The notes under the pieces were generated by a model. It was not told where the DNA came from. It did no database searches and saw only the letters and a program-made list of their open reading frames with translations. 64,000 nt of DNA from Macrotis lagotis (Eukaryota; Chordata; Mammalia; Peramelemorphia; Peramelidae), in NCBI RefSeq assembly GCF_037893015.1, contig NC_133658.1, positions 427,705,890 to 427,769,889 of the forward strand, written 5' to 3'. Below are positions 21,600 to 31,955 of the stretch, one piece after another (positions within the stretch are counted from its first letter, which is position 1; each line of letters opens with the position of its first letter). Made by a program: the position numbers and the translations under genes.

Positions 21600-21705
21600 T
21601 TATAATCATCATCATCATTATTATTAGACCCATGTTACAGATAAAGAAACTGAGGTTCAGGAAGTTTAAGTGACTTCCCAAAGATTACTCAGATAATCAG
21701 TGTCA
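21600..21705 (-). repeat. MIR SINE fragment, antisense
   Basis: ATTATTAGACCCATGTTACAG and TAAAGAAACTGAGGTTCAGG are the antisense MIR core. Confidence 0.6.
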
Positions 21706-21850
21706 TAAAATCATAGGATCAGAAACTTAGAGTTGGAAGAGACCTTGGAAATACATCTAGTCCCATTTCCTCATTTTATATTTAGGAAAACTAAAGCCCA
21801 AGGTCTTGCAGGTCCCAGATCCTCTGTCTCCACATCCAACAGTCCTTCCA
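21706..21850 (-). repeat. MIR3/L3 tail, antisense
   Basis: CATAGGATCAGAAACTTAGA, GTTGGAAGAGACCTTGGAAA and CATCTAGTCCCATTTCCTC form the antisense L3/MIR3 tail, then a worn MIR body. Confidence 0.65.
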
Positions 21851-22000
21851 TCACCAAACTGATTCTAGATCTAATATATCTTCTCTTTATTTTCCAGTCA
21901 GTGCAGGGCTATGTCATACCCCCTCTCCTTTAAAGCGTTTCTCAGTTTGATTCTGCTGACCTGTAACATAAAATGTAAATCCTTCATCCAAACTCTAAGA
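21851..22000 (+). repeat. Possible L2 fragment
   Basis: The order CTCCTTTAAAGCGTTTCTC, TCTGCTGACCTGTAACAT, AAATGTAAATCCTTCATCC loosely follows late L2 ORF2. Weak. Confidence 0.3.
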
Positions 22001-22299
22001 GAGCATTGTCAGTAATTAGCATTTTCTTATTCCTCCCCTCCCCCTGGGTATATGAGTTTTGTCTCCTGTGAAGTGTGTATCCCAAACTGGAGGAATATCA
22101 AAAGAATCTGAATATCACCATCTGGAAGTTGTGCCCAGGGTTCCAGTGGGCAGAACTAAGAAGAGCTGGATTTCTCATCTTCCTTTACAAGTATATTTTT
22201 TTTGGCTTTGAACCCAGCACAGACATTTCTGATACTTTTATCTTGCTAATATAAAACCAAAACTTCATTTTTCCTCATTTATTTTGATGTCACAATTTC

Positions 22300-22400
22300 T
22301 CTTAATGTCAGAGCTGGAAAGGACTTTGGAGATTTGTCTAGTCCACAACTCTCAAGTTTGCATGAGTACTGAGGTCACAGATTACAAATCACAAAGAAAG
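22300..22400 (-). repeat. MIR3/L3 tail, antisense
   Basis: TGTCAGAGCTGGAAAGGACT, TTGGAGATTTGTCTAGTCCA. Confidence 0.55.
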
Positions 22401-22427
22401 AATTTAATATCAGGTAGGCTGACAATG

Positions 22428-22585
22428 TAGAGTTAGAAGGTACCTTAGGGGTCATCTTTATTTTCAAAGAAGGAAACAGAGGCCCATGCAGATGAAATCA
22501 TTTGTCCCAGGTCACTCAATTTGTTAGTAGAAGAGCTTGAACTTGAACCCAGTCCCCCTGATTTCCAAAGACTCCAGCTAACTCT
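22428..22585 (-). repeat. MIR3-type SINE, antisense
   Basis: TAGAGTTAGAAGGTACCTTA, GGGGTCATC, GGTCACTCAATTTGTTAGTA, CTTGAACCCAGTCCCCCTGA. Confidence 0.65.
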
Positions 22586-23479
22586 AAATTCTTTTTCTTT
22601 CTTCAATGTCAGACTTTTGTTTGGGAATTGTTTTGTTTTGTTAACATTTTTTACTTTTGCTTCCAGGACTTTGGATGGTTTATGACTTTGCTTAACCACG
22701 AAATTTAATATGCTGAAATATTCAAATTCCATCAAATTGGTGGAGCTCATTCTTTGAAAATAACTTACGTTGGGTTTTGATTGGGTATGAAGACATTATG
22801 GGAATCACTCCATTTTCAATGGTAAGCCAAAAATGGTCAATATAAATTACCAATTAATTTCCTATTGTCACATTATCTTTTTCCTGAATTTTTTGGTTAA
22901 TTTGCCACTTTTTTTTAATAGTAATGAAACCAGAGTTTACCATGAAAAAGTGCTCTTTTTAATTTTAAAAATTAAACAGAAAATTTTGTGTTGAAGTTAC
23001 AGCTCTATCACTGGCTAGTCCTAAGATATTAATATAAGTTATTTTTCCATCTTCAAGTTTCAATTTTCTAAGCTATAAAGTTGGAATAAAAATAATTCTT
23101 GTTCTAAAGGTTCAATTGGGAGGCGGGGGGGGGGGGAGAGGGAGAATATTTCCAGAAGTGAATGTGAAGTTTAAAAGAAAAAAGAGTAGAGATAAAGCTG
23201 TATTTTCAACATCATCACTAATTATTATCATTATTGTTGGGGGTTTTGTTATTTTGATCCCTCTCAAAGTTGAAACCATAGTCTATATCATAATGGGAGC
23301 AATAGTGTAATAGGGTTTTGCCAAGCAGTATGATAGGCAGCAGGGTCTTTGTGTGCCCTACAGTCAAAGCAGAAACTCCAAGGAAGTGGACTTTGGCAAC
23401 ATCATAGGGCTTCTTGGTCAGTGAAATGAAATTGTTCCTATGAATGTTGCTGTCATGAGGATTCCTTTTATGTTTAGAT
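22586..23479. other. Largely unannotated DNA
   Basis: No gene. A worn MIR (+) may lie at 22990-23115 (CAGCTCTATCACTGGCTAGT), and a G-rich run at 23118-23142 creates a spurious glycine ORF start. Confidence 0.45.
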
Positions 23480-23545
23480 GGTGGCTAAGGCCCTTCCAAC
23501 TTTTAAATTCTATGCTTCTATAATCTTTGAAATAAATGGAGCAGT
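23480..23545 (+). repeat. L3/MIR3 3' tail
   Basis: TAGATGGTGGCTAAGGCCCT, TCCAACTTTTAAATTCTATG: the standard L3/MIR3 ending. Confidence 0.5.
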
Positions 23546-24030
23546 AAAGGTTGCAAGTTAGCCCCACTGAATACTACTTAGCATGACCTAAAGGAAAATA
23601 GAGCAAGCACTGCTCCTTCATATTCTGGCACCACAAGAAGGCAAAATACATCTGATCAAATCAAAAAGGATGAAAGCCTACCTTTTGGAAACATTTCCAT
23701 ACAGATGGTACTGAGGACTAAAGTAAACAATGAATGTGCATAAAATGAAATGAAGATATTACTCCAGTATATTCAAAATAAAAAATATCACACCAAGGGC
23801 TTTATAAGTTATTGGAGATGAATGCAAGTCAATTACATGAATAAATTTCATTCCTGCAAGGAGCAACTTAAATCTAAAGAATCTGAAGGCATTTAACATG
23901 AACTATAAAACCACTGATAAATGAATAGATTAACCAAAAATGCCAATGCTCAAATTATTTTGAAGAGGAAATAAGCATAAGTAAAATGGAATTTTGATTT
24001 ATTTTGATGGCATAATTCCAACAAATAGAT
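23546..24030. other. Unannotated AT-rich DNA
   Basis: No repeat or gene recognised in about 480 bases. Confidence 0.5.
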
Positions 24031-24034
24031 CAAT

Positions 24035-24360
24035 TGTTATTATTGTTCCTTTTCCATTCTTGAAGAGCAATGACATCAGAGAAGTGGTGTCTTGACTTGC
24101 AAGTGAATTGGATTTAAGTGAAGCAGAGCTGTGCAAAGTCACCAGCATCATTCTACCCTCTGCAGTCACCTGGATTCATTGGCAAGATATAGTTCAGGAC
24201 AACTGGAGATGACCCCAGATGCACTGGGAGACCTTAACCTTTTTAAGCTAAGGTTTTTCCCAAGTTTCAGTTTATCTGAAGTAATACCTTTTCAGTGATT
24301 AAGGCTAGGTAAGAAATGAGACAAAAATGGTTTCTTTTACCCAGAAAAAAATCATTCAAG
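24035..24360 (+). mobile_element. RTE-type tail repeat
   Basis: AGAGCAATGACATCAGAGAA, TGCAAGTGAATTGGATTTAA, GTCACCAGCATCATTCTACC, AGTGATTAAGGCTAGGTAAG. The first part is the reverse of the RTE-type SINE tail seen at 46645-46835. Confidence 0.5.
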
Positions 24361-25059
24361 GAGAATACCTTCAGGATCACTGGACAAAATAGAAACAATT
24401 ATTATTTACATTCATTCTGAGATATCAAAACTCAAATAATCCAAAAAACTTTATATCTGCCATAGCCATCAAAAGTATACTCATTCTTCCATAGTATTTG
24501 AAAGAAAGCTCAAAACCTTTTCAAGACCTGCAAATAATTGTATTTATAATGACTATCACTATTCCAAGGAAAGATGGCACTGTCTTAAGAATACCTCAAT
24601 GTACTAATATCAAATACCCTTCTGAGACAATTTGAAGAAATTATTGGAGATTGTGTAAATGAGTTGATCAGTTATTATTTAAATAAGCTCTTATATGTTT
24701 GGGGCACTCTGCTAACAGGCTAATAAGAGAGACAACATGCAATCATCTATAAATATAAACAAATACTGGAAGATTATATCAATAACTAGAAGAATACTTG
24801 CACCTGACATCACTCAAAGGCAATTTTTTAAATGTTGCAAAATAGAATTTAGAAAGCAAAAGTTATAAGCATCTCCTAATACCTTTAATAAGCAAAAACA
24901 AAAGTGAGAAAAATAAAATATTCCAACAATGTAGAAGTCAAAGCAGAACAAAGAACTCAATAAGCAATTTGTATCAATCAAAATCTATACTATAGACAAT
25001 TGAGAAAGCAAGAATTTGGGAGAGAGAGAGAGAGAGAGAGAATATCTCTTCCAACTAAA
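24361..25059. other. Unannotated DNA; (AG)n at 25020-25042
   Basis: No gene. A worn copy of the unnamed old repeat may lie at 24690-24770 (AAGAGAGACAACATGCAATC). A 22-base AG microsatellite is at 25020-25042. Confidence 0.4.
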
Positions 25060-25625
25060 AGAAAGAGAATATGGAAGATTTTTCATCTAAAGATGTCCAG
25101 TTCAATGAAAATGTAAGAAGGCTCAAATTCAAAACAGAAAGCTCAAGTACTATTAATAAAGTGATTGACAGAATAGCTATGTCAAGGGAGGTGACTGAAA
25201 CTCTAGCTTCTCTGAAAAACTGGAAGGCAGCAAGCTGGATAAGATTCATAATTATTGGATCCAATGCTTCACAGTGATATGGGAATTACTAGCAAAGTCC
25301 TTTACCAGTTTCCTCTCAGATAGAAGCCTGATACCCTCATTTCTTAACAGAAGGTATCACATAGCTGGTCTGCAAAGAGGAGAATGCCAGTGGATCCTTT
25401 AAGTACATGGCAATTACACTTGTACATTACACGAAATATCCATAGCTTATGTCACTCAAAAAAATCCATAAACACAAGAAAACAATAGCTTGGCTGAGAA
25501 ACAAACAGGCTATGCCAAAAAATCCCAGGAGGACAAAAAGCAATGCATTGTCAATTCAGTGGTTATTGGACGACTCAAAAGCACTGCAACATTTTATACT
25601 GATATCATCAAAGAAGAGAACAGAT
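25060..25625 (+). mobile_element. R4/Dong-clade LINE relic (reverse-transcriptase domain)
   Basis: Conceptual reading gives reverse-transcriptase motifs typical of the R4/Dong clade rather than of L1, L2, CR1 or RTE. At 25180-25225 the frame reads REVTETLASLKNWKAA. Just after, in a second frame, it reads DKIHNYWIQCFTVIWELLAK and SFTSFLSDRSLIPSFL, matching the clade's G-D-K-I-HNYWLK...IP-WLT block. Then follow KYMAITL (for NYRPITCLPT) and, near 25460-25560, IHKHKKTIAWLRNKQ with a worn QKGC...GCKDQL-like stretch. Several frameshifts and stops; clearly dead. The ends are approximate. Confidence 0.65.
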
Positions 25626-25639
25626 AAGAGTATAGTCAG

Positions 25640-25944
25640 TGCTGGAACTATAGCCTGGGAAAGAATTAAGGGAGGGAGGAATTGAGGTCAGGTAAGGACA
25701 AAGAATAGAATTAGGGATTTTAAGCCATAAAGAGAAATTTATTGGTTAAAAAAAATTATGAGCAGATAAAAGAATTTTCAAGCTCATGTACATGGAGTAA
25801 AATATGTATGGGGGTAGCAGGGTCAAGGTTGGCTATCGCTTTAATGGAGAAATAGATAGTAAAATATAGTATATTGAAGAACTAGGAAGTTAGAATACTT
25901 GAAGCAATATTGTTGACATCCTCTAGTTGGAGAGCAGAAGTTGA
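25640..25944. repeat. Unclassified marsupial repeat block, left part
   Basis: Phrases such as GGGATTTTAAGCCATAAAGA and GAAATTTATTGGTTAAAA look like an old multi-copy element. It appears to continue past the L1 insertion (26740-26985, 27220-27960). I cannot name it. Confidence 0.3.
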
Positions 25945-26738
25945 TGGAGGAGACTAGATAAATTGCAAAATAATTTTTACAGGGGTAGCTAGGTGGCACA
26001 GTGGATAAAGCACTGGCCCTGGAGTCAGAAGTACCTGGGTTCAAATCCAGTCTCAAAAACTTAATAATTACCTAGCTGTGTGACCTTGGGCAAGCCACTT
26101 AACCCCATTTGCCTTGCAAAAACCTAAAAAAATAATAATTTTTACAACTAGTAGTTCTGACAAAGGACTCATTTCTAAAATCTATAGAGAACAGTCAAAT
26201 TTTAAAAAATAAAATAAAACAAGCCATTCAGCAATTGACAAATGGATGGTCAAAGGACATGAGAGGCAATTTACAGATGAGGAAATCAAAGCAATCCATA
26301 GTCATATGAAAACTTGCTTTAAATCATTACAGATGAGAGAAATGCAAATTAAAGCATCTCTGAAGAACCACTTCACACCTCTCAGACTGGTCATTCTGAC
26401 CAGAAAGGACAATGATCAATGTTGGAAGGGATGTGGGAAATCTGGGATACTAATACATTGTTGGTGGAGCTGTGAAGTCATCCAACCATTCTGGAGAGCA
26501 ATTTGGGATTATGCCCAAAGAGCAATAAAAATGTGCATACCCTTTGATCCAGCAATACCACTACTGGGTCTATACCCTGAAGAGAACATGAAAAAGGGTA
26601 AAAACATCACTTTACAAAAATATTCATAGCAGCTCTGTTTGTGGTGGCAAAGAATTGGAAATTGAATGAATATCCATCAATTGGGGAATGGCTGAACAAA
26701 TTGTGGCATATGTATGTTATGAGGGAAACTAGAAAGTC
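25945..26738 (+). mobile_element. L1 LINE fragment (ORF2 C-terminal part)
   Basis: Reads into marsupial L1 ORF2 (CAAAATAATTTTTACAACTA once the SINE is removed), CACTTCACACCTCTCAGACT, TTGGTGGAGCTGTGAAGTCA, ATTGGGGAATGGCTGAACAA. One 127-residue frame survives at 26246-26629. It includes the L1 C-terminal zinc knuckle CWKGCGKSGILIHCWWSC (C-X3-C-X7-H-X4-C) and the IPFDPAIPLLGLYP motif, so this piece is younger than most L1 here. A WSINE1 (25982-26133) splits it. The 3' UTR is absent. Confidence 0.9.
25982..26133 (+). mobile_element. WSINE1-type SINE
   Basis: Well preserved: GGGTAGCTAGGTGGCACAGT, CTGGCCCTGGAGTCAGAAGT, AATAATTACCTAGCTGTGTG, CCTTGCAAAAACCT. A perfect 13-base target duplication AATAATTTTTACA flanks it (25969-25981, 26134-26146). 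The target is L1 sequence, so this SINE is younger than that L1. Confidence 0.95.
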
Positions 26739-26739
26739 T

Positions 26740-26984
26740 GATATTCAGGCACTAGACTTACGAGGAAGGAAATTGAGAAAGGAAGGAGAATGTCTTGAAG
26801 GACTGGTAGATAATGACCACCAGGATCTGGATTGGATGATAAATTCATATAGAATGAAGATCTAAGAAAGAGTGCTTGCTGATCAATAATGATAGAGGTA
26901 AAATCTGGAAGCAGCAATGGGGAGCATGGAGTATTCCAACTCCTCCACTACAATCAAGGTGATAGAAGAAAAAGTATAACCTAG
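26740..26984. repeat. Unclassified marsupial repeat block, middle part
   Basis: GAATGTCTTGAAGGACTGGT, AGAGTGCTTGCTGATCAATA, GGAAGCAGCAATGGGGAGCA. No coding content; looks like a high-copy old element, unnamed. Confidence 0.3.
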
Positions 26985-27218
26985 CACAGCTAGGTGCTGC
27001 ATTGGGCCTGGAGACAGGAAGACCTGAGTTCAAATTTGGCTTCAGTCACTTATTAGCTTTGTGACCCTGGACAAGTCACTTAATCCAGTTTGCCTCAGTT
27101 TCTTCAATTATAAAATGACCTGAAGAAGAAAATAGCAAACCACTTTAGTATCTTTTCCAAGAAAACCCTAAATGGAGTCACAAAGAGTCAAACATGACCG
27201 AATCAACTAAAAACAAAA
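26985..27218 (+). mobile_element. MAR1-type SINE
   Basis: CACAGCTAGGTGCTGCATTG, AGTTCAAATTTGGCTTCAGT, TGTGACCCTGGACAAGTCAC, then TAAATGGAGTCACAAAGAGT, CAAACATGACCGAATCAACT. Confidence 0.85.
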
Positions 27219-27219
27219 G

Positions 27220-27960
27220 CCAATATTAGAAAGGTGAGGAAAGCAGTGTTATCAAATGGAAGCCAGATCTCAGTGAATTCCAGAATATAGAAAGAGGTTT
27301 AATAAAATAAGATATTGAAGGTGAAAGGAAGTATATTAATTCTATAGGATGGAATAAAAGAGATGGTCAGATCTACATTAGGACTTTGGGGAGGTAAGTA
27401 AGGTTGAGATGATTAGGAGTAAGGGAAAGGACATTTGAGGATAGGGAACAATATTTTTTTTAAAACTGGTAGTCAGAAGCTGGAAATATGCAAGCCACTA
27501 AATTTTATAGGCAGAGCATCCTCAACTACTGATAAGTAGTTGAAGAGAGGTCCAGTAACAAAGGAAGGTGATTAGACTTGGAGGTTGTTCCTCTATGTCT
27601 ACTCTCATGAAAAGTGGTGATGTTAAATCCTCTGAGGCCTCAGGAGGCCCATTACACAGCAAGCAAGGTAAGGATGCTATCTCTCCTGCCTTCCCTTAAG
27701 AAGATTCTAGGGAATGATGTGGAAGAGGCAGAACAAAAAGAAGAACCACCAGAAGACAATGTAAGTTGGTAAATGGATAGCAAGCTAAATGAACCTAGCA
27801 TTAGAGATAGCATGGGTAAAGTTGAACAAACAAATATAAGAAATTTTTAAGTGTTCAGAAATGCTTTGGGGATAAAAAGGCCACACTTTAATAATCAGTC
27901 AAGGTTAGTGTCCAGTACTGGGTTTGTCAAGTGAAATAAAAAAATATTTTAATTTCAGGC
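27220..27960. repeat. Unclassified marsupial repeat block, right part
   Basis: AGTGTTATCAAATGGAAGCC, AGATCTCAGTGAATTCCAGA, TAGGATGGAATAAAAGAGAT. Probably the continuation of the element interrupted by L1 and MAR1; no ORF of interest. Confidence 0.3.
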
Positions 27961-28560
27961 AGTATCTATGAAATAGCAAAGAACCAAGAATTGAATTGAA
28001 AGACTTTCCGTAAGATAAATATATATAAACTCCACTACCAAAATTTCAATAAAGAAACATTCAAAAATAGATGAATAAGGAGAATTTGGTTAGGGGAACA
28101 GAAAGAAGGGCTTGTGATGACAATTCAACATCAGGTCATCAACACTAGACATTAGAGAGAGATTGACCTAAGCCATTCTGTGTTACAGATTAAGTAGTGA
28201 AAAGGAAGAAGCTGCAATAATCACTGGAGACTGAGAAAATTTATTATCCACCATATACTAAAAGAAACATGATTCAGTGGCTAGCATTATTTACTATCTC
28301 TAATAAGTCAATAAACAACAATTCTCCACACTGCAGATATGAACCCTCAAATATCCTTGACATTTTAACAAATGAATTATAATGGAAATATGCTGAGCTG
28401 TTCACTACAACTATCTAGGTAAAACAGAGAAACACTAAAAAAAAAGTTTAAACATATCAACATACTGAATATTCATAATTTCTAAGTTATGGAACAAAGA
28501 GTTTTCAAAAATGTAAAAACTAATGGATGAAACCACATAAAAAAGGACAAAGTATACATT
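27961..28560. other. Unannotated AT-rich DNA
   Basis: No gene or nameable repeat. Confidence 0.5.
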
Positions 28561-28564
28561 ATCC

Positions 28565-28728
28565 TTTTTTGTTTTGTTTTTATTTTTTCCAGGCAATTGG
28601 GTTGTGACTTGTCCAAAGTCACATAGCTAAGCAAGTATTAATTCGCTGAGGACAGATTTGAACTCAGGTCTTCCTAACTCCAGGGCCAGTGCTTTATACA
28701 CTGTACCACCTAACTTCCCTCATATCAA
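28565..28728 (-). mobile_element. WSINE1-related SINE, antisense, older copy
   Basis: CAATTGGGTTGTGACTTGTC, ATTTGAACTCAGGTCTTCCT, AACTCCAGGGCCAGTGCTTT, ACACTGTACCACCTAACTTC. More diverged than the sense WSINE1 copies. Confidence 0.75.
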
Positions 28729-28844
28729 CACTTATTAACTTATCTGTTATTGAATTTGATTCAAAGATGCTATCAATGAATCTACTGAAGATGTACTCAC
28801 ATACAAATTTTTCTGTTGGTAATGAATCATTTTCAGTCATGAAA

Positions 28845-29065
28845 ATGATCCCATTTTGGTTTCTTGACACACATTAGAGTCTGGAGCAATTTGCCATTTC
28901 CTTCTGCCATTTTACAGATAAGGAAACCGAGGCAAACAGGGTTAAGTGACTTGTCCAGAGTTACACAGCTAGTAAGTATCTGAGGTCATATTTGAAGTTA
29001 GGAAAATGAGTCTTCCTGATAACAGGCCTGGCATTTTATCCTCTCTGAACCACCTAGATATCCTA
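28845..29065 (-). mobile_element. MAR1-type SINE, antisense
   Basis: GATCCCATTTTGGTTTCTTG (tail), TTGCCATTTCCTTCTGCCAT, GAGGCAAACAGGGTTAAGTG, ACAGCTAGTAAGTATCTGAG, CTGAACCACCTAGATATCC (head). Confidence 0.85.
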
Positions 29066-29209
29066 AACTCTCATATTCCAATCCTTTCATTCAATGACCA
29101 AAAGAAATTATTTTGTCCATTTGCATAATAGTTTAATAATAGCAAAAGAGAGCAATATGCCCTAAGACCATTTCTAAATGACTTTCATCAAAAAAGATGA
29201 AAAGGATAA

Positions 29210-29330
29210 GATAACACTTGACTTAAGCACCTCACAAGATTATTTTGAGGAAGGAACTTTGTATACTGTAAAGTACTCGAAAAAGGGTTAAGATTGTCAT
29301 TTTGTTAACTCTAAAAGATGGTATTATGAT
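29210..29330 (+). repeat. MIR 3' fragment
   Basis: CACCTCACAAGATTATTTTG, TACTGTAAAGTACTCGAAAA. Confidence 0.45.
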
Positions 29331-29404
29331 TATCACTAGAATATCACTTTAAATGTCTTTTAGTTTTATAATTTTATGTTTTGTTGTTGTTGTTGTTGTG
29401 TGAG

Positions 29405-30190
29405 AAATTTTGAATTCTATGGCTAAGATCACTTACCTTGGCAGTATACTTTCCAGGGATGAAAAATCCACATAGATGATAAGTTTGATGCATTCATTGC
29501 CAGAACTAGTTCAGTGTTTGTGAGGCCCTGAAAGAAAATGTGGGAGAGAAGTATAAGCCTGCCTACCCAACTGAAGCTCTAAAGAGTCACTGTGCTAACT
29601 AACTTCTTCGTTGTATGCCTGTGAAAAATCTGTACAGTAAATAAGTACCGTGCTAGGAAACTGAACTGCTCCAATTTGAATTATCTTGGGAAAATTCTTA
29701 AGATCACCTGGCAAGATAAGTACTGGACACTAAGATTCTTTCTCAAGTGGACCTGTCAAATATTCAAACTCTTTTACAGAGAGCGCAACTCTGATGGGCT
29801 GACCATATTGCTTGAATGTCAAATGTAAATTTGTATAAAACACTTTTATGAAGAACTCACTTAAGGCAAGCATCACACAAAGAATTAATACAAAGGCATT
29901 CTCAAGGACTTTGAAAGAACTTTGGAATTGATGATGAGACATAGAAGACTGGCACAGGGCTGCCCACATCAAAGAAGGTACTATACTTTTTGAACAAAAC
30001 AGAATTGCATTAGCTCAAGAGAAATGGGAGATGTGCAAATTTAGAGACATCTTCACTCCAAATGTTTGTGTCCAACCTGTGGTGGAACCATCTGAGCTCA
30101 TTTTGGTCTGATTAGTCACAGTTGGACACACTGTACCTTGACCCCAACATAGTGATGTCATTTTGATCCTTTTAGAACACAAAGGACAAT
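29405..30190 (+). mobile_element. RTE-type LINE, 3' coding end and tail
   Basis: Follows the end of a marsupial non-LTR element: ACCTTGGCAGTATACTTTCC, GATGATAAGTTTGATGCATT, TTCAGTGTTTGTGAGGCCCT, GCTCTAAAGAGTCACTGTGC, TTATCTTGGGAAAATTCTTA, AGAGCGCAACTCTGATGGGC. It then runs to a C-terminal zinc-finger-like region (TGTCCAACCTGTGGTGGAAC; TTTGGTCTGATTAGTCACAG) and the tail GTGATGTCATTTTGATCCTT. The tail is the same as in the RTE-tailed SINE at 46645-46835, so the two look like LINE and passenger. Frameshifts and stops are many. Confidence 0.7.
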
Positions 30191-30192
30191 AA

Positions 30193-30197
<5 letters not shown>

Positions 30198-30233
<36 letters not shown>

Positions 30234-30265
30234 TGTTGCATATATATGTGTATGTGTGTGTGTGT
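30198..30265. repeat. (GT)n microsatellite
   Basis: GT repeats with TA interruptions, grown directly at the 3' end of the LINE tail. Confidence 0.95.
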
Positions 30266-30367
30266 TTTACAATAGAAATCTACTTATTCTCATTCATAGA
30301 ATCTTCAGTCCTCTCTCCTCTGAGACCATTAATCCCAGCCCATGAGTGATCAGAAATTTCCTCTTTA

Positions 30368-30520
30368 GGGGGCAGCTAGGTGGTGCAGTGGATAGAGCAC
30401 CAGCCCTGTTGTCAGGAGTACCTGAGTTCAAATCTGACCTTAGACACTTAATAATTACCTAGCTGTGTTACCTTGGGCAAGTCACTTAACCCCATTTCCT
30501 TAATGAATTAAAAAAAAAAA
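30368..30520 (+). mobile_element. WSINE1-type SINE
   Basis: GGGGGCAGCTAGGTGGTGCA, GAGTACCTGAGTTCAAATCT, TAATAATTACCTAGCTGTGT and a 12-base A tail. Imperfect duplication CAGAAATTTCCTC (30351) and CAGAAATCTTCTC (30522). Confidence 0.9.
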
Positions 30521-30744
30521 ACAGAAATCTTCTCCTCCTCCATATTCTTCACAAGTGCCCAGCCAGTAGGCTTACTTCTGCAGCCCAGTATTATAATAGG
30601 GAGCTCATTAACCCTTAAGACTGCTCATTTTTCACTGAGACTTGTTTACATAAAAAAAACCTAAATTTACCATGTAATTCTGAATGTCTTTCCTCATAAA
30701 AGTTCAGCTAATTTAATGATCTAATATTCATACTCTTCAAAGCT
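30521..30744. other. Unannotated DNA
   Basis: Nothing recognised. Confidence 0.5.
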
Positions 30745-30915
30745 CAGAAATGTAAATCCCAAACCTTAATCCTATGTTAGCCACATTAACTTCCTATGTG
30801 ACCCTTGGATAAGTCTTTTCACCACTGGAGTTTCAATGTCCTCATCTGTAAAATGGGAAGTGAGGAATAATAGATTTTTTTCTAAAGTCCCTTCCAACTC
30901 CAATCTTCTATGAAG
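30745..30915 (+). repeat. MIR3-type SINE
   Basis: TCCTATGTGACCCTTGGATA, TGTCCTCATCTGTAAAATGG, then the L3-like end TAAAGTCCCTTCCAACTCCA. Confidence 0.75.
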
Positions 30916-30951
30916 AGTAAATTTAAAAGGAAGACATATCTTTTGTATAAT

Positions 30952-31180
30952 AATAAAAAGTACATTGAATGTGGAATCAGATGTCCTGAATGTACATTCC
31001 AGCAGTTTATTGACAGACCAGTTAATTCACTTCTCTGAACCTCTGGGTAAAATAAGTATCATGAGTCAAATATGATGACACAACTCATCATACTCAGAAC
31101 ATGTTATACACATCTATGAATGTAGAAATAAAGAAAATCACAGTTTTCTGAGATTATTTCAAGGATTAAATGTAGCACCT
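30952..31180 (+). repeat. MIR SINE, worn
   Basis: CATTGAATGTGGAATCAGAT, GTTAATTCACTTCTCTGAAC, CTCTGGGTAAAATAAG. A later bit near 31140-31175 (TTCTGAGATTATTTCAAGGA) may be its end, past a short insertion. Confidence 0.5.
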
Positions 31181-31282
31181 TTTATTCAGGAATGAAATGA
31201 CCCCTCTATACAAATGCATGTTTTCACAGTTTACAAAATTTTACCAAGAGAAGGAAAGGTTATACCTTTTCCTATAATTACT

Positions 31283-31490
31283 CTCTGGAACTCCATGGCT
31301 TCCTTTTAACCTCAAATAATATCCCACCTTCTACAGAAAACCTTCCCCTCTTCATTCTAGTGCCTTCCCTCTTTTAATTATTTTCCAGTTATTTTGTATA
31401 TAGTTCACTTTGTTTATATTTGTTTATATGTTGTCTCTCTGATTAGATAGTAAGCTCCTTGAGTGCAGAAATTCTTTGCCCTCCTTTCTC
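31283..31490 (+). repeat. L2 LINE 3' end
   Basis: CTGGAACTCCATGGCTTCC, TCTAGTGCCTTCCCTCTTTT, TATATAGTTCACTTTGTTTA, ATAGTAAGCTCCTTGAGTGC. Confidence 0.75.
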
Positions 31491-31594
31491 TCTCTTTCTC
31501 ATACATATGTATATAATATTTGACAATATTTGTATTTATTTCATTTTATATTTATTATATATATGTATATACATATGCATACATACATACATAT

Positions 31595-31752
31595 ATATGT
31601 TGGGGAAACCAAAGATAAAGAGTGAAATAGTTCTTCCTTTCAGGGAGTTTACATTTTAATGAGGAAACAATAAAAAGGATAGGTGGATAGATAGATAGAC
31701 AGATAGATACAGATACAGATATATGTAGAGAGACAGAGACACAGAGAGAGAC

Positions 31753-31826
<74 letters not shown>

Positions 31827-31955
31827 AATATAAATATAACATAGTTTGTGAAGGAGTACCCCAGATCTTGGGAGATCTGCAAGGACTTCATGGAGAAGGT
31901 GGTGTTTTGTCTGTGTCTTGACCCTTGTGTCCTTGAATGCGGAGTAGTCACAGGA
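31595..31955 (+). repeat. Unnamed old repeat holding a long composite microsatellite
   Basis: Left flank GGGAGTTTACATTTTAATGA and right flank CAAGGACTTCATGGAGAAGG belong to the old repeat type. Between them, 31680-31823 is a composite GATA/GACA/GA microsatellite of about 145 bases. Confidence 0.6.
31680..31823. repeat. Composite (GATA)(GACA)(GA)n microsatellite
   Basis: Short GATA and ACAG blocks lead into about 70 bases of pure GA. It explains the serine/leucine-rich reading frames on the opposite strand. Confidence 0.97.
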
